Notes under the pieces: generated by a model | What the model was told of the DNA's origin: nothing | The model's database searches: none | Seen by the model: only the letters and a program-made list of their open reading frames with translations | Assembly (NCBI GenBank): GCA_001661515.1 | Contig: LUVW01000014.1 | Location: 1-64,000 of the forward strand | Source of the DNA: Capniomyces stellatus | Lineage: Eukaryota > Kickxellomycota > Harpellomycetes > Harpellales > Legeriomycetaceae | Length of the DNA stretch: 64,000 bases | Direction of reading: 5' to 3' | Part shown: piece after piece, positions 22,894-33,751 of the stretch | Numbering within the stretch: position 1 is the first letter of the stretch | Layout of the letters: every line of letters starts with the position of its first letter | Translations under genes and position numbers: made by a program

Positions 22894-24564
22894 CTACCTC
22901 CTACTTTTGTGTGTATAGTCCCGGTCTCTCTCCTTCTCTCTAACCCTATCCCTATCTCTGTCTCTATCTCTGTTTCTATCTCTGTCTCTATCCTTGCTTC
23001 TGTCTCTATCTCTGTCTCTATCTCTGCTTCTATCTCTGCCCCTATCTCTGTCTCTATCCTTGCTTCTTTCTCTGTCTCTATTCTTACTTCTTTCTCTATC
23101 TCTATCCCTACCTCTATCTCTGCTTCTATCTCTGCTTCTATCTCTGCTCCTATCTCTAACCCTATCTCTAATTTGATCTCTGGTATACTTCCCATCCCTT
23201 TTCCCAACACTCTTTGTCTCCTTGTTTGACTCACCACTGGCTCTTCCATACTCTTTGTTACTTCTTTCTCTGTCATCGCTTTCATCTACAATTATAAACA
23301 TGTTGGTGCAATGACAAAGCGTTATTGGCTATCAAATCTAACAACGCCTAAAGCATTATAATCACTCAATAATATTAGTAAACATCTGGTCAAACACATC
23401 AAAGTTCTCTAGCCTACCATGACTTTGATCTTTGTCAAAAACCATTCTATAGGAATCGTCAGCGCTTTTCTCCTGTCGGTACTGTCGTCGAGGCTCTAGC
23501 ATTTTATCACCGCCAAGTCCCTCAGGCCTCATTCTGCCCATTCTCTGGCTAACCCAGTCGCCATGCAGTCTGCTGACGCTTTGTGAGAAATCTACATGGA
23601 TCCTTCTATCGTCAATTAAAACATTCTCCATTTTAAAGTACGCCTCCTCGCAATCCTCTCTATTTGCAAACTCTATGAACCCATAACCTAACGAATCGCC
23701 GGTGCGCTTATCACGAATGATTTCGCAAGACCGTATTTCTCCAAAACGCGAAAATATAATCTTCAAATCTTCATCCCGTGTGACCTGATTCAGCTTACAT
23801 ACAAAAAGTATGTTTTCTGGCGGGCTTATCTCTGCAAAGGGTAAATCGCCTATCATTTCCAGTGTTAAAGCCTGTGCTTGAGCCTCCCGATCCTTGGTTA
23901 TTCTTTCCAGCTCCTCGGTGCTAATATCAAACTCATCTTCAATAGATTCGTCCTCGCCAATGCGGATTGTCGATAGCACCTCTCTGCTAGGCTGTGGCGA
24001 ACAGTCAGGAATTTGGATTCCTTTTGGATCTGGAAAAGGGTCGTCAAGTATTATCGTGTGTTTTATTCTTATATCTCTATAGGGTTTACCTGCCTCATCG
24101 CATATTGAATCGTTTATTTTGTCAAGCACCTCTAACCCTTCAACCACCTGTCCGAATACCGCAAACTCGCCATTCAAATAGTCCAAATCCTCACCCAAAG
24201 TAATAAAAAACTGGCTTCCTGCAACCTTAATCTTCAACCCGTCAACGCTATCAGCCTTGGACAGGACCATAGATACAGTTCCTTTGAGCTTGTGTTTCAA
24301 TTGTGGATTTGCGTCTGCTTTAAAGAACCTTGGACTGTTTTGATCGATAACTTTATAAATTGATTCGCCGCCTTTCCCAGTACATGTTGGATCTCCTGTT
24401 TGAGCTATAAAGTTTTTCTTGACTGAATGGAATGCACAAAAGTTGTAAAACTTTACCTTGCACAATTTCAAAAAGTTTAAACACAAAGCGGGAGTCTCTT
24501 TTGTGTACAGATCTATAACTATTTCGCCTGCACTAGTTTCTATTAGAACACTCATCGTTAGCAC
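22894..24564 (-). CDS. PPIL4-type cyclophilin with RRM and RD-rich tail
   Basis: Nuclear peptidyl-prolyl isomerase of the PPIL4/Cyp6 family, associated with RNA processing. Exon 1 is 23418-24564 and exon 2 is 22894-23285 (donor GTAGGC, acceptor TTGTAG, phase 1), giving 512 residues from the first ATG or 509 from the third-codon ATG (MSVLIET, 24555), which fits family starts better. The cyclophilin domain (about 4-165) has [38 protein letters not shown] split over its core, and a [11 protein letters not shown] end. The RRM (about 245-325) has [10 protein letters not shown] and SLGYGFIEF. The tail is an RD/RE/RS dipeptide run of about 90 residues encoded by hexanucleotide repeats. Human PPIL4 (about 492 residues) also has a basic tail, which supports the join. 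Without splicing the protein would stop at 23362 after FTNIIE. Confidence 0.9.
22925..23180 (-). repeat. Hexanucleotide-derived repeat encoding the RD tail of PPIL4
   Basis: On + it reads as variants of TCTCTATCTCTG/CTATCTCTGCTT, pure pyrimidine-biased hexamers. It is open in several frames on both strands, giving spurious SVSI and LSLS frames on +. Confidence 0.9.
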
Positions 24565-25028
24565 CAGCTGAATTTATTATAAAAATAATCGCTCTTTTTT
24601 TTTGTCGATAGTTTATGTGTTTATTTAAATAACTGCTAGGAACTAAGGTATGAAAAGAAAGAATGAATGAGTAATAACAGCAAAACAAGGAATCAGCTAC
24701 AAAAATTTGGGCTTTAAAGCAACAACGTAAATTGGCTGTTCTATTTATTAACTGCATGCTAATTACTAAATCAAGAATAATTGCCTAATTTCAATAATAA
24801 AAAAAGAATAATCGCCTAATTTCAATAATAATGACAAAAAGAACAATTGCCTAAACATAAAAATTGACTTAGTCAACTAACATTGTCTTGGGCAAATAAT
24901 GAAATCCCGAGTTTAAACATGTTAATAAGTCGCGTTAAAATGTATATAATAAAATAGTTGAATTAATAGCAAAAGACAAACAATATCTAGTTAATCTAGT
25001 ATTATATTAAACAAGGCGGAGTAATGCA
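24565..25028. other. Intergenic between PPIL4 and the aminotransferase
   Basis: A 460-bp AT-rich spacer with short direct repeats of ATTGCCTAATTTCAATAATA near 24777-24830. No gene seen. Confidence 0.5.
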
Positions 25029-26584
25029 TCATTTGGAAATAAACGTAAGCAACCTGTCCAGACCTGTCTTGAGCTGAGTCCAAGGAAGCGCAAATATAAT
25101 CCTAAACCATCCTGGCTCATCTGACTTAAAGTTAACACCAGAAGTGACGTAGATTCTGCCAATATTTATGGTATCCAACCACATATCAAACTCGTCATCA
25201 AACTTCAAGTCATTGACACTATTTAGCCTAACCTCGCCTTCTTTTAGATTATTGTTCTTCCACTTTAACACATACTCGCTAAGGTTGATCCAGATAAAAT
25301 GCCCGGCCTGTGCTGGTACGTACGGGATATTGTTGGCCTTTAAATACTCGGTTGTTTTTGTATAGCTTTCTTTAAGCTTCTGTGCATTTTGAGCAACAAA
25401 ATTGTCAATAAACTCTTTGTCTCCTAGAAACCTGGTTACCAGCGAGTCGGTGGAGCCTGAGATGTAGTACATAAAACTGATCCTTTGTGCAGCCGTGATT
25501 AGCCTCTTATTCCATGGAGAAACGATCCATCCAACTCGGAGACCGTTTAAACAGAAGTCTTTGCTTAGTCCGTGGATCATAACAACCAAACTGGGGTCGA
25601 TCAACTGGTCCAAGTTGGTAAACGATAACACCGACTCGAATGGGTACAGCTTTTCTGAATCAGACTCTGGTTTATCGTCTCCATCTTGGCCACGATACAC
25701 CGACAAGGCGTAAATCTCGTCCATCAGCACAAAAATATTGTGCTTGCTGGCAAACAAGAGTATAGACTCAATAGCCTGTCGCGAATAACATTTCCCTGTT
25801 GGGTTGTGGGGGTTACAAACGATAATCATCTTGGTCTTTATCCCCCTTGATTTAAGCTCCTCAAACTTTTGTTCGTAGTATTTAATCTGCTCTGCACCCT
25901 GAATCTCGTCTACAGGCACCGGAACACTATACACCACACCTCGTGATTTGATGTTTACGTCTGTTTCAAAGGCAGAGTAATATGGCGAAGATACCAGAAC
26001 CGCATCGCCTGGGTTGCAGATAATGTTGGTTAGCATGTCAATAGCTGTAGTACAGCCGTTGGTGACTATTATGTCGTCAGGAACGATATCTTTGGCGCAG
26101 TTGAAATGTCTGTTTATAACATTGGATATCTGTGTGCGCAGTTTTTCTGACCCATACGCTACCCCGTAATCTAAATCCTTTTTTATTTTATTGCCAAAAT
26201 TATATTGTTAAGAATATACTCCTTTCCGCTGCTGTTTCACAAATGCTATGAGCTAATTAGAATATATGACTTACTGTTTTCGATATCTGATTAATGCTAT
26301 TCAACTATAGGACAGGTTTTATGGTAAGCAAATTAAGTAAAAGTTACAATAAAATTGAAGGCCCGGGGATATCGAGTAGATACTTGGTGTCTATATACTC
26401 TTACCTTTTCAATCACCTCCTTCTCATTCAATTTGTTCACTGCGATCCCTAGATTTAGCACACCGTCCTTGTTTGTCTCCTCATCATAAGTGTTTGCCAT
26501 CACTTTTCCAATCTCATCAAGTGCTGGGTAGCTTTCCGATGTGTTGGTTATCGCGATATCTGATAGCAAGTCTTCTCCAATCAT
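25029..26584 (-). CDS. PLP-dependent aminotransferase, ACC-synthase-like
   Basis: Fold-type I class I/II aminotransferase closest in motif pattern to 1-aminocyclopropane-1-carboxylate synthase-like proteins (ACCS). Fungal and animal members are mostly of unproven activity. Exon 1 is 26405-26584 (60 codons) and exon 2 is 25029-26177, both phase 0, giving 442 residues. Motifs: ALDEIGKVMANTYDEETNKD and GVLNLGIAVNKL at the N-terminus; DYGVAYGSEKLR; TNGCTTAIDML; SPYYSAFETDV; CNPHNPTGKCYS (PLP-site Asn/Pro); DEIYALSVY; and the Schiff-base lysine in HGLSKDFCLNGLRVG. The C-terminal PGWFRIIFALP has the carboxylate-binding Arg. The substrate cannot be told from sequence. The exon 1/2 join restores a natural KDLDYGVAYG segment. 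Confidence 0.9.
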
Positions 26585-28468
26585 TTTTTTAAATTCTAGC
26601 TTACAAGTTTCTGTTCAGTTTATTGCGTTTGTATGTCTTTTTTTTGTATTTCGAGAGTACAGTAAAGTGATAAGACCAAGTTTGTTGTTTTTAGGGAGAT
26701 CTGTTTGTTTATATAAGGTGAAAATAAACTACCGTTGTAATAATGTTTTTCTGTTTCTCCCACGTTAACATCCAAAATGTTGGGCACTTTATAACTCTTA
26801 TTTAATTCTCGAATTTTCTGGATTATTCTACTGATTCTTTTTTACTTGACCAACTTGGATTTAGCGGTTGTGTTTAGACGATAACATTAAACTTTATTGG
26901 TAGCGGAACTTGACGTTAGATTTTATGTAACTCTAATTTTCCAAAATCATGCAATAATCGAGTCATCAAACTACCGTGCATAGTAGGTTTGTTCATTTAA
27001 GGGGTGAGATGGGGTTATCTTTACCCTTCTTTTTATACTTTAGTATATTCCTTTACACTTTTTTATACTTTTTTACACTTTTTTTATACTTTACTTTTTT
27101 ATACTTTTGTATAATAATAAATAAAGCGGGTTTCAAACAACACATAAGTTTAAAGCCAAAAAGCTTAGGTATAATGGCGTCAATTCGCCTTTTTTTTTCT
27201 CATAAAACTTGATAAAACAAGTGCAAGGAGAAACTGTGAACATTTAAAGCAAAAAAAATGTGACTTTGAAACATCAGCAAACTGAACTTGGCTTTAAAAC
27301 TGTGAAATGCTGTAAACGCTGAAACATTGATTGTTCTTGATCAACATTTTTGTCTCAAACATTGATAAATAACAGTAGCACTACCTACACTTTTGCAAAC
27401 TTAAACCTGTCACCAACTTATTAATAAAAATTTGAATTTAAGGAAAGAAAAAGAATTAATGATCAACTGAATTGAGTTAGCGCCAAGGCAAAATCAACCG
27501 GCTATAATTTCAATGTAATGTAATAAAATAAAATCAACAGGTTAGTTAAGGTTTAGGCCAACAATAACGCCAAGCAAAATACATAGGTGAATAAAGAGTG
27601 CAAACACAACTCCAAAACCAAAATTCCTACAAATCACTTCAACCAGCCAACATTACTGAAATGAGCCGGGATATACGTATGTACGTTTAACCAAGTGGTT
27701 TAATCATTAAATTATAAAGTATAAGGTGTTTAATGTGGACACTTTGATGCAAATAACTGTTGGTCAAGATGGTCGCCACCTACCAGCATTTACTTGATGA
27801 TAAAAAAAAATCGACTTTTGTGGATTTGTGGCGCAAATTGGGAATAAATGTTGGTAGCGGTGAGCGTAGAATGGAGGAAGTAGCCTATCGTTGGCCAAAG
27901 CCAATAATACTGATTGGATCCCTCTAAACCAACTAATTAGCGCATTCTTTCAGCTAAACAAAATAACAACAAAACACTGCTATACACTTACAATTGGCTA
28001 AGTTATGGTTTTAGTCTGAACATCATTTGCTTATAAACATATTTGTTTCTAAGCCAATTATACATACAATTCAAAAAGCCAGCTCAAATAACAGCATTGC
28101 AATATTGAAGCGATTCTTAAAGGAAGCAAATCAACCAGTTCAAAAATAATACGTATTACAAGTTGTATTATGCTTTAAAAACTAGCTAACCTAAACTAAG
28201 CTTTTTTTTTATTAGAACAAGGGCTTAACGGGCAAATTAAGTATATGGTTGTATGCAGCTAGGATCAAGTCTACAGAGCTCTTTTAACTTTCATTTCCAA
28301 AATTCTGAATTTTAGAAAACACATTATAACTATAACAATTTAAGGAGTCTTTGGATCTATAAAAGTACCTTGGAAATTTAAGATAAAGCATACTTACCAC
28401 CAATATATAAATACGTATACATATAAGTGTACTGGTAATTTAAAGAGTAAACCCGATAACATAGCAGC
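26585..28468. other. 1.9-kb intergenic stretch
   Basis: No confirmed gene. It holds TATACTTTTT-type repeats at about 27030-27115 and a 52-codon open frame at 27769-27927 described under findings. The right end is the promoter and leader of the NCS-1 gene. Confidence 0.5.
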
Positions 28469-29611
28469 ATGGGGAAATCACACAGCAAACTTACAACCGA
28501 GCAACTTTTAGAGCTACAGAACAATACTTATTGTAAGAATTATCAAGTACCGATATATCATCACTAATATATTGTAAATGCTTGGCGGGACTAAAGTGTT
28601 AGATTTTTACCTAATGACCATCCTTTGTTTTTGTTTTTGTTTTTGTTTATACTAATAGTCGAAAAGAAAGAGATTAAGCAATGGTAAGTGACGCGGTCCT
28701 AATGCCTACTGTTGTTATTTTCTGGCTGCCTTTGAAGCAATATCTTACGCTTTTTTTCCTCTCAAATATTACTGTCAGAGATTGTTTTTTTATATATTAC
28801 TTTAACTCAACCTATCAACAAGAGAAGTACTAATAAAATGCAATGCAATATAAATGGTTTGGTTGTAGGTACAAAGGATTCTTGGCTGATTGCCCAAGTG
28901 GGGAAATTAACAAGGAGGATTTCAAAAAAATCTACAAGAACTTCTTCCCATTTGGCGATTCTTCGGTTTTTTCCGAGTACGTTTTTGAGGTGTTTGACAG
29001 CAACAAAAACGGAAATATCGACTTCAAGGAGTTCTTACAAGCTCTTTCTATTACTTCACGCGGGAGCACTGATGAAAAGCTATCATGTAAGCGTCAAGTT
29101 TATTAGCTGCCATTCGTTGTTTGATTCTACACCACATAATTGGCTGCAAGCATTTCCAAGGCGCACCACTAACCGTTTATATTGCAATAATAGGGGCTTT
29201 TGAACTATACGATATTGATAAGGACGGGTATATAACAGAGGCCGAAATGCTCCAAATTGTAGACGCCATTTATAAAATGTTAGGAAGCATGGCCCAGCTT
29301 GCTGATGACGAGGATACACCCGAAAAGCGAGTTAGAAAAATATTCACTTTAATGGACTCGGTAAGCACTATATAACTATTACCACTTTACACTCTTAAAA
29401 CACATCGCATTTTAACATTACTTCTGCTATTTACCAACATTTGTGTTGAGAGGTTCGGTATTGTCATGGCCAAAGCGTTTATTAAACTGAGTGTTTGTTC
29501 CCAACATAATAGAACAACGATGGGAAGTTGGACTTTGACGAGTTTAAGAAAGGTGCACTACAAGACACTATCATTATGCAGGCACTAAACTTGTATGACG
29601 GGCTTGTTTGA
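28469..29611 (+). CDS. NCS1: Neuronal calcium sensor-1 / frequenin homologue
   Basis: N-myristoylated EF-hand calcium sensor; in yeast and fission yeast it regulates phosphatidylinositol 4-kinase and calcium signalling. Five exons: 28469-28532, 28659-28683, 28869-29086, 29194-29360 and 29513-29611, giving 190 residues, exactly the family length. The start MGKSHSK is a myristoylation signal. EF1 is degenerate (CPSGEI replaces the loop). EF2 has [14 protein letters not shown]3 [12 protein letters not shown] and EF4 [12 protein letters not shown], all with intact ligand positions. The C-terminus ALNLYDGLV is typical. Phases match at each junction (1, 2, 1, 0). Exon 2 is only 25 nt. Very high confidence. 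Confidence 0.96.
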
Positions 29612-31482
29612 GTTCAATTTTCACTACATGACGCCAGATGTTTTGCTTGGCTCCACTCTGCTACACTTTATTTTATTCCTTTCTTTTTATTCAAGCGTAT
29701 TTTTTAAGGTATCATTAAAATCAAACTTTAACACATACGGGCTATGCACAAGCCCCTAATCATATGGTCCTTTTTTTGGAGGGTGGGGGGGACGTTTACC
29801 GGCGCTCTACAATTTTATATCCCATTAACTCAGCTGTTGAATCTGTTATATTGTACGTTGGTTGCTATACCAATCTGCCAAACCGCTTGGCTTCAACCAC
29901 GAGTTGGCTTTGCGTACTGCAAGTATACCCAGTAAGGCCTTGATTATACCAAATATCTAATAACTCCTAAAGCTTTAGCGTGGGTACATTTCCGTTTGTA
30001 AAAACGTATTTGGTCAAGTTTTTGCTGTCACTGATATTTTAATTTTGAAGCTGGTGTTGAGATTCAGTAAAAGTTGTCTGAATTGTTCTTATAAAATTTA
30101 ACATTCTTGTTTTTATCTATATTTTTGTTTTATTTTTATTTTTATTTTTTTCAAAAAAAGAAAATGTATTCATGATGCCAGAATAATCGAGTAAGAATAT
30201 GCGGTCAAAATGAAAGCGCTACTAAGCCAAAGTTGAAAAGAAAATTGAGTAAAATCCAGATTTTGGTTTAGAGCAAGAGTGTGAACGTGAATGTGAAAGC
30301 CAGCTTGTTTGGCATGAATAGTTGTAATTTAAAGCACTATAAAGATACGTCGTCCGTTGCTGTTTAAAGTCGATACCAAGCTGATGATTATGAAACCTAG
30401 TCTACCCTATGAAAAATTTGCACTTCCTAGTCGGCGCAAAGATCAAAGTTTTCTCCGTTTCATTTAAACAACAAAATGAAAATTTTCTCTGTTCCATCTT
30501 AAACTCGATTTGGTTAATAATTTGGATTTGTTAGTGATTCGTTTTAGCCCCAAACGGAATTCTCGGACATTCAAACTTTTTGAATTGTATTCATTCAACT
30601 TTATAATTCTAAACTTCAACTGTAAACTTTTTTTTTCATACCCTTCTCTGCAATTCGGACACATTGGTAGACTTCAGATATTAAATATTGTGTCTGATTC
30701 AGTATAAATGTATGGCATGTGAGATTGTATTACCAAATACACAAGTCAATAAACCTATTTTGGTTTTCATAACTGATAATGGTTAGCAAAGAAATTGCTT
30801 CTAATTGGGGGGTTTACTTTAGCAATACAACACATCTTTTCCCAATAGCTTATGCTAAATACAGCCAAATAGTATATTGTTGCAACATAAAACGGACAGG
30901 CTGAGGTATTTTCAAATGATTTTAGATAGATAGCAATAGCCGATTATAGAGCAAGGCCAATTTGTTTCATTTTATCAAACTATGGCGGAGATAACAGGAT
31001 CAATGTTCTGTTAAACTGTCACAATCACGTTTTGATAAAACGAAAGAAAAAAAATAAAATAGAAAGGGTAGTTAAGGTCAGATCAATAAAAAAAAAATTG
31101 AGTAAAAATTCACACTTGTAGGCTTAGCTTGTAGTAAATTTTCAACACCAGTTTCAACTGCATGTTATTTATCTAAGCTATTCGGTTGTTGGCCTTTTTC
31201 GTTTTTATTCTCATTTTTCAGTTCGTTGTTTTGATGGACTATATAAACTGCTCAGGATCCTCAAAATACAATCTGCCATCATCCATTCTCCGAAAGCACA
31301 GTATATATTTTTATAAGCTGCATTTAGAGGCAACTTCAAGTCTATTGTTTTTCTTTTCTTTTCTTTTCTTTTCTTTTCTTTTCTTTTTTTTCTTTTTTTT
31401 CTTTTTGATTTTCGATTTTTTGTTGTTAGTCGCTTAAGGAAAAAAAAAGTTAGCTCTTTGGAGATACACAGTTTAAACTAAA
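29612..31482. other. 1.9-kb intergenic stretch
   Basis: No gene seen. Frames at 29744-29935 and 30464-30707 lack domains. A pyrimidine tract ends just upstream of the transporter. Confidence 0.5.
31347..31406 (+). repeat. (TTTTC)n pyrimidine tract upstream of the peptide transporter
   Basis: About eight TTTTC copies followed by T8C blocks lie 80-135 bp before the transporter ATG. It may act as a promoter poly-pyrimidine element; that role is inference. Confidence 0.85.
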
Positions 31483-33051
31483 ATGTCTGACCAGGAAAAT
31501 AAGGATGAAAAAAGCATAGAGACTGGCTCTATAAAATTCAACGAACAAGGCTATACACTTGTCAAACCCCATGACTTTGAGACTGGTGTTTCAGAAAAAC
31601 TGTCGCTATCCACCTGGCTGGTGGTAATTACAGAATTCTGCGAACGCTTTACATACTACGGCATTGCACTGATGCTCGCGACTTACCTTAAAGATGAGCT
31701 GCAAATAAACAGGGCAACGTCTGTTGCATCGTTGAGAGGATTCTATTTCTTTACTTACTTTTGTTCAGTCTTTTGCGCCTTTGTCAGTGACCAGTATCTA
31801 GGAAGATTCAGGGCTATTTCTTACTTTGGTATTTGGTACCTGATTGGCACCATTCTTTTGTCTATAACAGCCACAAATCTAGTCCAGGGGTCTTTTGGTT
31901 TTGGAGGATTCATACTGTCGACGTATCTGTTTATTGGATTGGGAACAGGCGGTGTAAAGTGCAACGTATCTGCGTTTGTTGCTGAACAGATCAACAAGGG
32001 CTACAAGCCAACCGATAAGCCGGGTATATACATTGACTCGCGCGTCACCACCGAGTACGCATACAGAAAGTTCTATCTGCTGATCAGTCTTGGCGCCTTT
32101 CTTGGGATGCTTATTTGCCCCATTGTCTCAAGGCAAGTGAGCTATGCTGCTGCATTTGGTATTCCAGCTGGTCTTATGGGAGTATGCCTACTTGTATTCT
32201 TTTCGGGACACAAGAGATACAACATTAATAAACCAGCGGGATCGGTTATTGGAAGAATTTACAGAATAGTCAAGTATGCAAGAGCTCACAAGAGCAAAAC
32301 CGGACACTGGTTGGATGGCGCTAAAGGCCTCAACAACGGCGACTGGGACGATAGATTTGTCGACGGCTTGAAGCGCACAATCCGTGCAATGAAGGTTTTC
32401 TGTTTTTTCCCATTTTACTGGACCCTACATGGAAACATGGGTGACAACTTTATCTACCAAGGTCTTACTATGTCAAGGCCATCATGGCTTTTGGTTGAGC
32501 AGCTAAACCTGGCTAACATGCTCGTACTGCTGGTTCTTATCCCCACATTCGACAAATTCCTGTTCCCGTTTTTAAATAAGAGAAGGATCAACATGGGTCC
32601 CATCAGACGTATTTCTATAGGATTTGGAACACTAATGGTTGCTTTTATTTACATCACAGTTCTGCAAAAGATAATATACAATACTGGCCCACATTATGAC
32701 TTTACAGGATCCGATGTTACTCCCAATTCGTTCAATAACATCTCGGTCTGGTGGCAACTTCCAGCCTACCTTTTAATCGGAGTCTCTGAAATCTTTGCCC
32801 CAGTGACAGGACTTGAGTATGCCTACTCACAAGCGCCAGTTGAACTAAAGTCCTTTTTACTAGCGTCGGTCTTGTTTACATACTGCATTGGCTCACTATT
32901 TGGCATTGGTTTGGCCAACTGGTCTGGAGATCCAGTAGTCTTGTATACGTTTGCCGGCCAAACAGCCGCATTTGCCGCAATTACCATCTTGTTCTGCTAC
33001 CTTTTTAGGAACTATGATGCCGAGTTTAGAAAGCAAGTTGTTTTTGAGTAA
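31483..33051 (+). CDS. PTR2: Proton-coupled oligopeptide transporter (POT/PTR2 family)
   Basis: Plasma-membrane H+/di-tripeptide symporter of the POT (SLC15) family. One uninterrupted exon of 522 residues, unlike its intron-rich neighbours. The hydrophilic N-terminus (about 45 residues) precedes about 12 membrane segments. The family signature EFCERFTYYG (ExxERFxYYG) lies in TM1 at about residues 57-66, followed by the second signature around YFFTYFCSVFCAFVSDQYLG in TM2/3. GLGTGGVKCNVSAF in TM4-5 and the WWQLPAYLLIGVSEIF segment with its conserved Glu near the end are typical. A loop of about 45 residues after TM6 carries GAKGLNNGDWDDRFV, also seen in fungal Ptr2. A short C-terminus follows the last helix. 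It is somewhat short compared with the 600-residue yeast Ptr2 but looks complete. Confidence 0.94.
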   Translation: MSDQENKDEKSIETGSIKFNEQGYTLVKPHDFETGVSEKLSLSTWLVVITEFCERFTYYGIALMLATYLKDELQINRATSVASLRGFYFFTYFCSVFCAFVSDQYLGRFRAISYFGIWYLIGTILLSITATNLVQGSFGFGGFILSTYLFIGLGTGGVKCNVSAFVAEQINKGYKPTDKPGIYIDSRVTTEYAYRKFYLLISLGAFLGMLICPIVSRQVSYAAAFGIPAGLMGVCLLVFFSGHKRYNINKPAGSVIGRIYRIVKYARAHKSKTGHWLDGAKGLNNGDWDDRFVDGLKRTIRAMKVFCFFPFYWTLHGNMGDNFIYQGLTMSRPSWLLVEQLNLANMLVLLVLIPTFDKFLFPFLNKRRINMGPIRRISIGFGTLMVAFIYITVLQKIIYNTGPHYDFTGSDVTPNSFNNISVWWQLPAYLLIGVSEIFAPVTGLEYAYSQAPVELKSFLLASVLFTYCIGSLFGIGLANWSGDPVVLYTFAGQTAAFAAITILFCYLFRNYDAEFRKQVVFE

Positions 33052-33751
33052 AACCCGCTTTGCTCCAGCAGACGACCTTAATAGCATTGGGTCAATTATT
33101 TGTTTGTTTATTTTTTGTTAATTTAAAATTTTGAGTGTACAACCTATCTATATAAAAAGAAAGTTTAGGAAAGGCACAAGCTTGGATATAAAACCCAAGA
33201 AATGCCGGCTATTCTCTTCAGCGAATAAAGTTGCGACCAATTATTGTAACTACTAATTACATTCTTTTGTATGGCATGCAATAAAAAATTATTATCCACC
33301 ATTGAAAATGTCTCAACACAGAAAATAAATCTCCGAGTTGAAACGGTAGAAAACAGAGTGTAAGCTGCATAGATTTTAAAGTCTAGTTTTGGTTACTTTG
33401 ATTTATTTTTTGTACTAAATCCGGGATTTTCAACTTTTTGATACTAAGCTTATGGGGCAAAATCCAAACAAACTATTAACCCTATCTTTCCATTGGACAA
33501 CTCGATTTTTGCTTTTTTTTTTTTTTCTTTCTTTGCTTTATAATTTGAAATCAAATCAGCACGCTTTGCAAAGTTTGGTAAAATCTAAGCATTGGAAATG
33601 GCAAAGTTGGGCTACATATTGTGTTTGTTTACCATATAATGGTTACTTTATTCCTAAAATGAAAAAAAACGACGAGTGCTGGAGCTGAGTAAGAAAAGCT
33701 CGTTAACTTTAGCGAATATATATATATGATGTGTGTATCTGGATGAGTAAA
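33052..33751. other. Convergent intergenic region
   Basis: A 700-bp spacer between the transporter and Alg1 3' ends. It has a TA dinucleotide run near 33716-33727. No gene seen. Confidence 0.5.

Noticed and set aside
22909..23229. Plus-strand SISVS/LSLSL-rich frames
   Set aside because: They are produced by the hexanucleotide array that encodes the RD tail on the minus strand.
26976..27212. 78-codon frame rich in Phe/Tyr/Leu
   Set aside because: It derives from TATACTTTTT-type repeats and has no domain or homology cue.
29744..29935. 63-codon plus-strand frame in the NCS-1 3' flank
   Set aside because: No domain, splice link or neighbour support; it looks like a chance frame.
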